Origin: an uncultured Bacilli bacterium
Lineage (GTDB): Bacteria > Bacillota_I > Bacilli_A > RF39 > UBA660
NCBI GenBank assembly: GCA_934101795.1
Contig: CAKORY010000001.1
Location: 182,035-246,034 of the forward strand
Direction: 5' to 3'
DNA length: 64,000 nucleotides
Position numbers and translations under genes: made by a program
Shown here: piece after piece, positions 32,020 through 39,981 of the stretch
Numbering within the stretch: the first letter of the stretch is position 1
Layout of the letters: every line of letters begins with the position of its first letter
Notes under the pieces: model-generated
What the model saw: only the letters and a program-made list of their open reading frames with translations
Database searches by the model: none
What the model was told of the DNA's origin: nothing

Positions 32020-32877
32020 ATGAATAATAAATTTTATACATCTAGGTATGATAGACTATTCAAAAAAATATTTTTTAAAGAAGAAGATCATGATTTACTT
32101 GAAGAATTAATTAAAGAAATAACTAGTTTAGTAATATGCGTTGAAAAAATAGTAAATTGTGAGTTGCCAATAACAGATATTTTTGAAAAAGAAAAAAGGG
32201 TCGATGGAATAATAGATACTACAAAAGAAAGAATTCATATAGAAATAAATAGTGATACTAAAGATTACTATCGTATGCGTAACTTTCTATACTTTGTAGC
32301 AATAATGCTTGAAGATATAAAACGTGGTAAAAATTATAATCATAAGAAAAAATATATCCATATTTCACTAGATTTTAGTGATAAAAATCATTTACAAAAT
32401 ATAACAAAATATAGATGTTATGATGTAATCAATAAAGTAGCAACAGTTAAAAATATTACACTTTATTATGTAAATGTAAGTAGAATTAAAAGAATTTGTA
32501 ATGAAAAAAAAGATTTACAAAAAGAGTATGCTTTGTTATATGCACTAGATTTAGGTAAAGAAGAACTTATGAAATTTGCAGAAAGGACAGATAATAAAAT
32601 GGTGAAAAAATATAAAGATGAGATAACAAAACTTAATGATGACACAATAGTAATCAAATCTCTTACATATGAAGAAGATAGGGAAATGTTAATGAATGCT
32701 ATTAAAGAGGATTATTTGGAAGAAGGCCGCGAGCTTGGTGTCAAGGAAGGTCAGAACCAAACTAAATTAGAAACTGCTAAAAAGCTTTTAGAAATGAATA
32801 TGTCACTGGATGATATAGTAAATGTAACTGGATTAAACAAGAAAAATGTTATTAAGATCAAAAGTTGTATGATATAA
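32020..32877 (+). CDS. Rpn/PD-(D/E)XK family putative transposase-nuclease
   Basis: 285 residues from ATG 32020 (GAGAAAGGG about 6 nt upstream). The N-terminal YDRLFKKIFFKEEDHDLL and the nuclease core KRVDGIIDTTKERIHIEINS (Asp, then Glu-x-Asn in place of Glu-x-Gln/Lys) follow the Rpn (recombination-promoting nuclease)/PDDEXK_2 pattern. FLYFVAIMLEDIKRG and the late EGRELGVKEGQNQTKLETAK with the helix-turn-helix-like MSLDDIVNVTGLNKKNVIKI tail are also typical. Family members cut DNA and promote RecA-independent recombination. No terminal repeats are visible, so this is a stand-alone gene rather than an insertion element. Confidence 0.83.
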   Translation: MNNKFYTSRYDRLFKKIFFKEEDHDLLEELIKEITSLVICVEKIVNCELPITDIFEKEKRVDGIIDTTKERIHIEINSDTKDYYRMRNFLYFVAIMLEDIKRGKNYNHKKKYIHISLDFSDKNHLQNITKYRCYDVINKVATVKNITLYYVNVSRIKRICNEKKDLQKEYALLYALDLGKEELMKFAERTDNKMVKKYKDEITKLNDDTIVIKSLTYEEDREMLMNAIKEDYLEEGRELGVKEGQNQTKLETAKKLLEMNMSLDDIVNVTGLNKKNVIKIKSCMI

Positions 32878-32954
32878 AACTATGTATATTTGTTTAATTT
32901 GTGGTAAATACTAGCATAACTTTGCGAAAATAGTGCAAAATTTGAAGAAAATTG

Positions 32955-32983
32955 TTGATAATGCTTAAACCTGATGTTATAAT
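32955..32983 (+). promoter_or_regulatory. rpsU promoter
   Basis: TTGATA (32955-32960), 17 nt, TATAAT (32978-32983) with TG at -14 (TGTTATAAT). The start point (~32990) rules out translation starts before that. Confidence 0.85.
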
Positions 32984-33014
32984 ATTTATTGTAACAAGAA
33001 GGGAGGGAATGAAT

Positions 33015-33200
33015 TTGACAAAGGTAGTTGTGCAAAATGGTAATGTTGATTTAGCATTAAAAAAGTTTAAAGCAAAAGTTGCAAGAAGTGGAGTCCCTTC
33101 TGAAATAAAGAAAAGAAAACATTATGAAAAACCAGGCGTTAGAAGAAGAAATGAAATAAAAGAAGGAATTAAAAACTCTCATAAAAGAAATCGAGGCTAA
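33015..33200 (+). CDS. rpsU: 30S ribosomal protein S21
   Basis: 61 residues if the TTG at 33015 is used. The strong site AAGGGAGG (about 32998-33006) is 8 nt before this TTG, whereas ATG 33009 would lie only about 2 nt after it. The protein begins TKVVVQNGNVDLALKKFKAK, then VARSGVPSEIKKRKHYEKPG and the Arg/Lys-rich tail VRRRNEIKEG, all standard for S21. It is followed 2 nt later by yqeY, as in Bacillus. Confidence 0.93.
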   Translation: MTKVVVQNGNVDLALKKFKAKVARSGVPSEIKKRKHYEKPGVRRRNEIKEGIKNSHKRNRG

Positions 33201-33202
33201 TT

Positions 33203-33649
33203 ATGTACGAAAAAATTAATGAAGATTTAAAAAATGCAATGAAGAGCAAAGATACTTTTAAATTGTCTGTACTTAGGATGCTTAAAAGTGCTTTACAATT
33301 AGAACAAATATCTAAAAAACATGAACTAGATGATAATGAAATAGCTTCTGTTTTAAAAAAACAAGTTAAAGTAAGAAAAGATTCTTTAGAGGAATACAAA
33401 AAATACAATAAAGAAGATGAAGTTGAAAAACTAGAAAAAGAAATATCTGTATTATCTGTTTATTTACCAGAAGAATTAAGTGAAGAAGAAATAGAAAAAA
33501 TAGTTTTATCAGCTATAGATGATATTAAACCTACAAGTATGAAGGATATGGGCCTTGTAATGAAAAAAGTTGGTGAACTTTTAGTGGGTAAAAATGCTGA
33601 TATGTCATTAGTTAGTAAACTTGTTAAAGAAAAAATAATGTCAATATAA
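33203..33649 (+). CDS. yqeY: GatB/YqeY domain protein
   Basis: 148 residues, the usual full length. MYEKINEDLKNAMKSKDTFK and LSVLRMLKSALQLEQI form the N-terminal four-helix part. KQVKVRKDSLEEYKKYN, LEKEISVLSVYLPEELSEEE and the C-terminal helical domain with MKDMGLVMKKVGE and GKNADMSLVSKLVKEKI complete the family. It is related to the tRNA-binding tail domain of the amidotransferase GatB. Exact role is unsettled; a tRNA-linked function is presumed. It is co-transcribed with rpsU. Confidence 0.93.
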   Translation: MYEKINEDLKNAMKSKDTFKLSVLRMLKSALQLEQISKKHELDDNEIASVLKKQVKVRKDSLEEYKKYNKEDEVEKLEKEISVLSVYLPEELSEEEIEKIVLSAIDDIKPTSMKDMGLVMKKVGELLVGKNADMSLVSKLVKEKIMSI

Positions 33650-33682
33650 AAATATATGGCCTTAATGACCACATATTTTTTT
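33648..33682. terminator. Bidirectional terminator between yqeY and gerAB
   Basis: AAAATATATGG (33648-33658) pairs with CCACATATTTT (33669-33679) with one mismatch, then T residues; A residues on the other side serve the converging gene. Confidence 0.75.
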
Positions 33683-34669
33683 TATGCTAAATAATAATAA
33701 AAATACTACTATAAAGAATGCAAATATAAAAGGATAAATACTAAATAATATCATAGTGTTATAAAAGTTATTGAAAAAATAAGTATTTACGATATATAAA
33801 ACTCCAAAAGATAGTATAAATGGTAATATATTACTTTTAGTATAAAAGATATCTTTTATTTTTAAAGTGAATACACAAAGAGCAATAAATAGATCAAAAA
33901 ACCAATTAATGCATATAAAGTTTTCAATGTTTTCTATAAATTTAAAGAATCTTATTCTTCTTAAAATAGTATATTCTGGATAATTATAGACATTTATCAT
34001 TTTTCCTAAAATTAAACTAATTGTTAAAGCAACAGTTATTAATGTTAATGATGATAAAATGTAATATTTTAGACTAGATTTGAAATTAATATTTTCATTT
34101 ATCAATATAAATATAGGACTGGTGGAAATTACTGCATATATTAAAGAAGCTTTAATAATTGATGTTGTTTTTACTGATAAAATAGGTAATAAATTATCAA
34201 AATGAAATTCATTTGTTAATAAAAGTGTTTTAATTATAATAATAAATAAGCTTATAAATATTAAAATAAATGCTACATTATATATATCTTTAATATTTTT
34301 AGAAGCTAAATATGAAGCTAAAAGTATAAATGGTAAACAAGATATTAATGATGGAGTATATGGTAAAAAGTAAGTGTATAAAAAGCCTGATAATGTAATA
34401 AATAAAATTAATAAGTTAAATAAAATATAACCTAAAAATAAAATTTTGATTATTATATTTAAGAGGTTTTTTTTCTTAATATACTCTTTTAAAGGAATAT
34501 TACATGATACTTTGTTAATTAAGTATAATATTATTATTCCAAGTAATGTGCCTAAAATAAATGAAATACATGTATCTGTGTTACTTAATTCACTAATTTT
34601 AGCAAATCCTGCCCCTAAAAATAAGAAATGTGATAAAAAATATATTAATAAATTATTGTTTTTTTTCAT
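33662..34669 (-). CDS. gerAB: Spore germination protein GerAB (permease subunit)
   Basis: 335 residues with about ten transmembrane helices, of the APC-related GerAB/ArcD family. The N-terminal segment LIYFLSHFLFLGAGFAKISE, helix pairs such as YILFNLLILFITLSGFLYTY, and the late YPEYTILRRIRFFKFIENIE match endospore germination permeases. It forms, with GerAA and GerAC, a nutrient-sensing germinant receptor in the inner spore membrane; this subunit binds the amino acid or sugar. It is the last gene of the minus-strand gerAA-gerAC-gerAB operon, starting 1 nt after gerAC ends. Confidence 0.85.
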   Translation of the reverse strand: MKKNNNLLIYFLSHFLFLGAGFAKISELSNTDTCISFILGTLLGIIILYLINKVSCNIPLKEYIKKKNLLNIIIKILFLGYILFNLLILFITLSGFLYTYFLPYTPSLISCLPFILLASYLASKNIKDIYNVAFILIFISLFIIIIKTLLLTNEFHFDNLLPILSVKTTSIIKASLIYAVISTSPIFILINENINFKSSLKYYILSSLTLITVALTISLILGKMINVYNYPEYTILRRIRFFKFIENIENFICINWFFDLFIALCVFTLKIKDIFYTKSNILPFILSFGVLYIVNTYFFNNFYNTMILFSIYPFIFAFFIVVFLLLFSIKKICGH

Positions 34670-34670
34670 A

Positions 34671-35738
34671 TTATTTTTCCACCTTATATATTAATCCTTT
34701 TTTATTTATATAAAAATCTATATCTGATTTTGTATCTAAATTTAACCAATAATCTTTATTCTTTATTCTTGTTTTTTTATAATATTTTTCCGTTAATCCC
34801 AAAATATCTGAATCATTTTCTTGTATTTTTTTTATAAATTTAACTAAATTATCATTTATTAATTTACTAAAATCCTTATTTATTTTATTTACATTATCTT
34901 TCTTTTTTATATTAAATTCTGGGTCATTATCAAGTATTCTTCCCATTAATTTACCATTTATATTAATATAATTATCCTCTATATTAGTATTTGTTTTACC
35001 ATTATTTATAGCTACTGTAAAACTTAAATTATCATACTTTTTTGTAAATGTAGGCCTGCTAAAATTGTTGTTTAAAATATTATACATTTTTGCATCATCA
35101 TTATTAAGTTTATTTTTATATTTGTAATCTTTAAATATTACCATACCATTAACTAAAAATTCTTTATTTTTTAAACTTATATTTGAAAAACAAGTGTCTC
35201 TTCCAAATGTAGTTATTTCTTCAATTATTTCATCAAATTGTTTTATTATAGCAGTATTTGAAGAATACTTCATGTTTTCAAGAAGGCTAGTAATGGCATT
35301 ACTTGCAACAGGATTTTCCTCGGTTATATTTTTTAATATGTCATCTGGTTTATTATCTGTTGCAACTACATAAAAGTTTTCTCTAAAATATGTATTTCTT
35401 AAAAATAAATCAATAATATTATCAAATTTATTTTGAATGATATTATCACTTAATATCATAATCTTTATATGATTAAAAAGTGGTTGTTTAGAAAGTTTGT
35501 CAGCAGCATTTTCAATGGCACTTGTTAAAGTATCACCTGAACCAATTTTAGTATAAGATGTTATTTTAGATGAATTTTTATCCAATTGATCATTTAATAA
35601 TTCAAGGGTTATAATGTATTTTTCATTATCATAATCTACGCCGATAGCACTTATTATTGCTAAGTCATTTATTTCTTTATAATCATAGCAACCTGTGCAT
35701 GTAAAAGCCAAAATAATTAATATTAGTATTTTTTTCAT
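34671..35738 (-). CDS. gerAC: Spore germination lipoprotein GerAC
   Basis: 355 residues. A type II signal ends in CTGC with lipid-attachment Cys17 (LIILAFTCTGCYDYKEIND). IISAIGVDYDNEKYIITLEL and ENAADKLSKQPLFNHIKIMI are Ger(x)C family hallmarks, and NTYFRENFYVVATDN supplies the second conserved block. The C-terminal domain (about 220-355) has FVKIMGRI-like elements (ININGKLMGRILDND). It is the lipoprotein subunit of the germinant receptor. It overlaps the gerAA end by 4 nt. Confidence 0.9.
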   Translation of the reverse strand: MKKILILIILAFTCTGCYDYKEINDLAIISAIGVDYDNEKYIITLELLNDQLDKNSSKITSYTKIGSGDTLTSAIENAADKLSKQPLFNHIKIMILSDNIIQNKFDNIIDLFLRNTYFRENFYVVATDNKPDDILKNITEENPVASNAITSLLENMKYSSNTAIIKQFDEIIEEITTFGRDTCFSNISLKNKEFLVNGMVIFKDYKYKNKLNNDDAKMYNILNNNFSRPTFTKKYDNLSFTVAINNGKTNTNIEDNYININGKLMGRILDNDPEFNIKKKDNVNKINKDFSKLINDNLVKFIKKIQENDSDILGLTEKYYKKTRIKNKDYWLNLDTKSDIDFYINKKGLIYKVEK

Positions 35739-37159
35739 AAGTCCTCCGTTTGCTTAATAATATTTGTATGAGTAAATAAGGTACTTCTTCTTGTATCTTT
35801 CTTTAAAGATTTTTTTAGAACTGAATTATTAAAATATTCTTTATTATATGGAGATATTGGCGCAAAATATGGTTTATTAAATGATTTTGAGGTTGTTGTA
35901 TATATTAGAAAATAAAATAGTCCTAAAGTTATTCCGTATAAACCAAATAATCCTGATAATAAGATAAAAATGGCTCGAAAATATCTTAAAGCGTTATTTA
36001 TTTCGAACGTGGTAAATGTTAGACTTGAAATAAATGTTATGGCAATAACAATAATGGTAATCGGGGAGGCAATGCCTGCTGAAACTGATGCTTCACCTAA
36101 AACTATAGCTCCAAGTATGGATATAGCTGAACCATAACTTGATGGAAATCTTAAGTCACTTTCTTTTAAAATTTCACAAACAAAGAGCATAATTAAAGTT
36201 TCAATAATAGTAGGAAATGGTACACCACCACGCTCGATCGCAAAATTTAATAACAAATTAGTAGGTATTGTTTCTTGATTATAATTCATAACTGCGATAT
36301 ATATTGATGGAGCCATCATTGATATTATAAAAGCACTAATACGAAGTATTTTAATAAAATTAATATTTTTACCTTTGTTATAATTATCTGTTCCTGGATT
36401 AATAAAATCTATGAAAAAAGCTGGAATTATTAAAACAAATGGAGTTGTATCTACCACAATAGCTATTTTACCTTCTAAAAGAGAGGTTGCAACAATATCA
36501 GGCCTTTCTGTTTGCATGTAAGTTGGATATACACTTTTATTTTCATCTTCAAGTAAAAACCCAATAGATGATGAGTCAACAATTCCATCAATATCAATAG
36601 TATCAAGTTTTTCTAAGATATTATCTACTAGGTTTTTATCTGCTATATCTTCAAAATAAAGAATACTTATATTAGTTAATGTTTTTCTACCAATTGTTCT
36701 ATTTTCAGCTTTTAAGGTACTAGATTTAATTCTTCTTTTAATAAGTCCAATATTTATTTGAATATTTTCTGTAAATGCATCTTTTGGCCCATTAATAGAT
36801 GATTCAACTTGGCTATCTGATACAGCTCTGTTAATATCAGCTCTTGTTTCAATTGCTAGTATTTTATTATCTATTATTACTAAACTAAAGCCATTTGTTA
36901 GGTAAAATTCACATTTATCTGTATTTTTAATTTCTAAAGTATTCGGAGCAGCAATAAATGAAGCTATATTACCTTTCGTAATATTGTCTTTTTTTAAAAT
37001 TAAATTTTTTAAGATATAATCGTTTACTTTATTACTACTTGAAACAGTTTCTAAATATGCAATATAGATTTTTTTAAATATATTGATAGTAATACTTTTA
37101 ATTACTAAGTCAGGACTTTTATTAAATTCGTTTTGAAGTCTATTTATAATCTTATTCAC
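35735..37159 (-). CDS. gerAA: Spore germination protein GerAA
   Basis: 474 residues beginning at a GTG (37159-37157) behind GGTGAT. The soluble N-terminus has VSDSQVESSINGPKDAFTEN, the classic GerA motif, and RPDIVATSLLEGKIAIVVDT. The membrane half contains SMMAPSIYIAVMNYNQETIP, RGGVPFPTIIETLIMLFVCE and REIG-like (DLRFPSSYGSAISILGAIVL) segments. With gerAC and gerAB it makes a complete germinant receptor. In the short gap to rlmD, GCATA followed by AATATTATA vaguely resembles a forespore sigma-G promoter (low confidence). Confidence 0.93.
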   Translation of the reverse strand: MNKIINRLQNEFNKSPDLVIKSITINIFKKIYIAYLETVSSSNKVNDYILKNLILKKDNITKGNIASFIAAPNTLEIKNTDKCEFYLTNGFSLVIIDNKILAIETRADINRAVSDSQVESSINGPKDAFTENIQINIGLIKRRIKSSTLKAENRTIGRKTLTNISILYFEDIADKNLVDNILEKLDTIDIDGIVDSSSIGFLLEDENKSVYPTYMQTERPDIVATSLLEGKIAIVVDTTPFVLIIPAFFIDFINPGTDNYNKGKNINFIKILRISAFIISMMAPSIYIAVMNYNQETIPTNLLLNFAIERGGVPFPTIIETLIMLFVCEILKESDLRFPSSYGSAISILGAIVLGEASVSAGIASPITIIVIAITFISSLTFTTFEINNALRYFRAIFILLSGLFGLYGITLGLFYFLIYTTTSKSFNKPYFAPISPYNKEYFNNSVLKKSLKKDTRRSTLFTHTNIIKQTEDL

Positions 37160-37225
37160 CTAAATCACCATTTATAATATTTACCAAATAGTGGTATTTA
37201 TGCTAAAATGTTGTTAGTGATGTTT

Positions 37226-38419
37226 ATGAAAGTTGAAATTTTAAGATTTGATGATTTTGGAAGAGGTATTTGCTATGTAGATGATAAAGTTACTTTTGTG
37301 CCATTTGCTGTGCCTGGTGATGTGCTGGAAATAGAAATAACCAAAGAAAAGAAAAACTATAATGAAGGTAAAATAGTTAAAATAATAAAACCTTCAAAAA
37401 ATAGGGTAGTACCACCGTGCCCATATTTTGGTGTATGTGGAGGATGCAGTTATCAAATGCTTCGTTATGAAGAAAATCTTTTAGAAAAACAAAATAATGT
37501 AATAAATTATTTTAAAAAGAATGGTCTTTTGATAAATCCAAGTATAATAAAAAATGATAGACCTTATAATTATAGAAATAAAATTACTTTAAAAATAGTA
37601 AATAGAAAAATAGGTTATTTTAAAAATAATAGTCATGATATCGTAGAAATTAATAAGTGCCTTCTTGCAGAAAATAAAATAAATGAAGTAATTAAGTTAA
37701 TATCTAGTTTAAATATTATAAATGGTGAAGTTATTATAAGATGTAATTATAAAGATGAAATTCTTATAATAATTAGTACAAATGATAATGTAGTTTTATC
37801 TAAAATTAAGGATATAGAAAATTTAAAAGGGATTATTTTAAATAATAAAACTATTTATGGAGATAACTATTTTATCGAAGAAGTAAATGATATTAAATAT
37901 AATGTAGCTTATGATGCTTTTTTTCAAGTAAATAGATTAGTATGTGCTAAAATGTTTAAGTTAGCTCAAGATTTTGTATGTGAAAGTGATATTGTTTTAG
38001 ATTTATATTCAGGAGTTGGAACATTGGGTCTTAGTGCTGCTAGGAAAGCTAAAGAAGTCGTAGGAGTTGAAATAAATAAAAATGCTGTAGATAATGCTAA
38101 TGAAAATGCTAAGCTTAATAATTTAACTAATGCTTTATTTATTTATAGTGATGCAGGAGATATTAAAAATTTAGATATAAATTTTAATAAACTAATTGTT
38201 GATCCCCCAAGAGCTGGTTTAAGCGAAGATACTATTAATTTTATAAATAAGCGATTACCAGAAGAAATAATGTATATTTCATGTGACTATCATACGCAAG
38301 TAAGAGATTTGAAATTACTTGATGATTATGAAATAATAGATTCATATGTTTGTGATTTATTTTCTTATACTTATCATGTTGAAAGTATTGTTAGTTTAAA
38401 ACTTAAAAGTGTTAGATAA
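37226..38419 (+). CDS. rlmD: 23S rRNA (uracil-C5)-methyltransferase, RlmD/TrmA family
   Basis: 397 residues from ATG 37226 (several upstream in-frame starts exist; an extended -10 TGCTAAAAT near 37201 makes them unlikely). The N-terminal TRAM domain is MKVEILRFDDFGRGICYVDD. The iron-sulfur motif is CPYFGVCGGCSYQM. The SAM-binding region is LDLYSGVGTLGLSAARKAKE. DPPRAGL and the catalytic ISCDYHTQVRDL (nucleophilic Cys) complete the family. It methylates a uridine in 23S rRNA (U1939-type) or a related site. It is divergent from gerAA. Confidence 0.93.
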   Translation: MKVEILRFDDFGRGICYVDDKVTFVPFAVPGDVLEIEITKEKKNYNEGKIVKIIKPSKNRVVPPCPYFGVCGGCSYQMLRYEENLLEKQNNVINYFKKNGLLINPSIIKNDRPYNYRNKITLKIVNRKIGYFKNNSHDIVEINKCLLAENKINEVIKLISSLNIINGEVIIRCNYKDEILIIISTNDNVVLSKIKDIENLKGIILNNKTIYGDNYFIEEVNDIKYNVAYDAFFQVNRLVCAKMFKLAQDFVCESDIVLDLYSGVGTLGLSAARKAKEVVGVEINKNAVDNANENAKLNNLTNALFIYSDAGDIKNLDINFNKLIVDPPRAGLSEDTINFINKRLPEEIMYISCDYHTQVRDLKLLDDYEIIDSYVCDLFSYTYHVESIVSLKLKSVR

Positions 38420-38563
38420 TTGTTAAAAGGTAATACTCCAATTCTTTTAATAAAAAAAATATATATTAAAAAATATAACAAATTCTATTAAACATGAATA
38501 TCGTGTAGTAAAAGCAACAGGACTTAGAATTAAAAAAATTTGATATATTACATTAATTTTAAA

Positions 38564-38594
38564 TGCTTATTTTGAAAAAAATAAGTGTTTTTTT
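38564..38594 (+). terminator. Intrinsic terminator
   Basis: TGCTTATTT (38564-38572) pairs with AAATAAGTG (38579-38587) with two G-U pairs at the base, then seven Ts. It lies about 150 nt after rlmD; the stretch between holds no convincing gene. Confidence 0.7.
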
Positions 38595-38620
38595 ATGAAA
38601 AAAATTAATTTTTTTAGGTG

Positions 38621-38629
38621 TTCGACAAA
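38621..38629 (+). promoter_or_regulatory. Candidate Spo0A box
   Basis: TTCGACAAA is the reverse complement of TTTGTCGAA, an exact match to the core Spo0A-binding box. It lies about 115 nt before the gene at 38745. In between there is a strong AAAGGAGG (38672-38679) with a 3-codon frame (ATG CCA AAA TAA at 38688), possibly a leader peptide or a decayed start. The 325-nt gap 38420-38744 otherwise holds only the terminator described. Confidence 0.45.
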
Positions 38630-38744
38630 AAGCAACAAATATTGCATTTTAAATGTGCTTTAATATACATTTAAAGGAGGTATATCATGCCAAAATAAAT
38701 ATTTAACAAAAGATTAAAGGGGAAATAAGAAGGATGAGGTTATT

Positions 38745-39494
38745 ATGAAAGAAAAAGGTTTTGGAAGTAATTGTATATATCCAAGTATTTTTAAAGATTA
38801 CTTTTTAGAAGCAATTAATGAAAGCGGATATAAAAACAAAGTAGTATATAAAGATTTAGATAATTTAGCAATAAATCTTTATAATATTAAAATAAATATG
38901 TATTCTGTAAATATATTTTTAAGTACAATATTTAAGCATTATAAAAAAGCAAAATTTAACGTTTTGCAAGTAAAAAAGTTATATCATACAAGGGATTATC
39001 AGTTATATAATGCTAAAATTGCAATAAATTATAAGGGCTCAAAGTGGCTTATGGATTTAGATGTTGGTAATACTTTAAAGAATTTTCCGGATGGGATGGA
39101 AGAGTTATTAATTCTTAAAACTCTAAAAAAAAGAATTAATATAAAAACATATACCAAAGAAGAGAAACTTGCAGATTTATTTTATCAAATTACTAATAAT
39201 TTAAATGTTAATGCTATTGATTTATATAATTTGTATTTACTTTATTATGATAATATTAATGTTCATAATTTAGGCTTAGCATTAGAAAATCTTTATAGTA
39301 GTATTTCTAGTGAAACGGATTTTGATACAATTAATAAAAAAATAATTAAATTAAGTTTTAGTAAAAAGATAAAAGGCAAATGGTTATTATTTAAAAATAT
39401 AAATGAAAATATAAATATTGAATATGAAGATATAATATGTTCTCTTTATTTAATACTTCTTAAATTAAAAGAAAGAAAATTAAAAAAGCCTTAA
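38745..39494 (+). CDS. Hypothetical protein, weak resemblance to AbiEii-type nucleotidyltransferases
   Basis: 249 residues starting at ATG 38745. IFKDYFLEAINESGYKNKVV and the block KTYTKEEKLADLFYQITNNL followed by NAIDLYNLYLLYYDN recall the C-terminal part of AbiEii/nucleotidyltransferase toxins (E-K-L-D-L-x-L-L). The GS...D-x-D catalytic motif is, however, unclear (KWLMDLDVGN is a candidate). I therefore give it only as a hint. No antitoxin gene is adjacent. It ends 4 nt inside a converging gene. A Spo0A-like box upstream suggests stationary-phase control. Confidence 0.5.
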   Translation: MKEKGFGSNCIYPSIFKDYFLEAINESGYKNKVVYKDLDNLAINLYNIKINMYSVNIFLSTIFKHYKKAKFNVLQVKKLYHTRDYQLYNAKIAINYKGSKWLMDLDVGNTLKNFPDGMEELLILKTLKKRINIKTYTKEEKLADLFYQITNNLNVNAIDLYNLYLLYYDNINVHNLGLALENLYSSISSETDFDTINKKIIKLSFSKKIKGKWLLFKNINENINIEYEDIICSLYLILLKLKERKLKKP

Positions 39495-39874
39495 AGGCAT
39501 ATAATAAAGGGAATTATAAAAGATACAGTCATTATTATAAAATATAATTTATAAAGATAAGTTTGCCATGGAGATATAGTATACTTTGGATTGTTTTTTG
39601 ATACATACATGTTAAGTTCATCATTTATGTTAGGTTTCCATAGTAGGTTATATTTTAATCTATCACTTGTGCCATATTCTTCGTTATTTATTTTGTAAGT
39701 ATAATGGTAGTCGTAAATATTATTATGATATGTTGTTCTGTTTATAATATCAGTAACTTTGCACTTTATTAGATTCATTTGTTTTACTTTTGTATGAATC
39801 ATAATCCATTTGTAAAAACAAATACCAGAAATTGAAAAGAATATTGTAAAAATTAACGTTATATCTTTAGCCAT
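39491..39874 (-). CDS. Small membrane protein, DUF3592-like
   Basis: 127 residues. There are two transmembrane helices, at the N-terminus (about 5-25) and C-terminus (about 105-125), enclosing a small domain: CKVTDIINRTTYHNNIYDYH, then YTYKINNEEYGTSDRL and ELNMYVSKNNPKYT. This is the arrangement of DUF3592-type proteins (Y-x-Y-x-V-x-G-x-x-Y ... V-x-Y-x-P-x-N-P). Function unknown. The coding ends converge by 4 nt with the upstream-strand gene. Confidence 0.6.
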   Translation of the reverse strand: MAKDITLIFTIFFSISGICFYKWIMIHTKVKQMNLIKCKVTDIINRTTYHNNIYDYHYTYKINNEEYGTSDRLKYNLLWKPNINDELNMYVSKNNPKYTISPWQTYLYKLYFIIMTVSFIIPFIICL

Positions 39875-39981
39875 GTTTTATCACCTTAATATCATTTTAC
39901 GATAAATTATTAATTTTGTCTATCTTTATATTTAACTTTTCTATATTTTCTGGTAAAATGGATATGAATGGAAGTGTGTTT

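Noticed and set aside
31990..32877. Insertion sequence for the Rpn-type gene
   Set aside because: No terminal inverted repeats or target duplication were found around it; it has an ordinary promoter.
38480..38543. Short frame ending KATGLRIKKI, a possible tail of an Rpn-type protein
   Set aside because: About 20 codons with no start and only a vague match to tails such as NVTGLNKKNVIK; too short to call a pseudogene.
38688..38699. ATG-CCA-AAA-TAA behind AAAGGAGG as a gene
   Set aside because: Only three codons; kept as a possible regulatory mini-frame in the findings, not as a gene.
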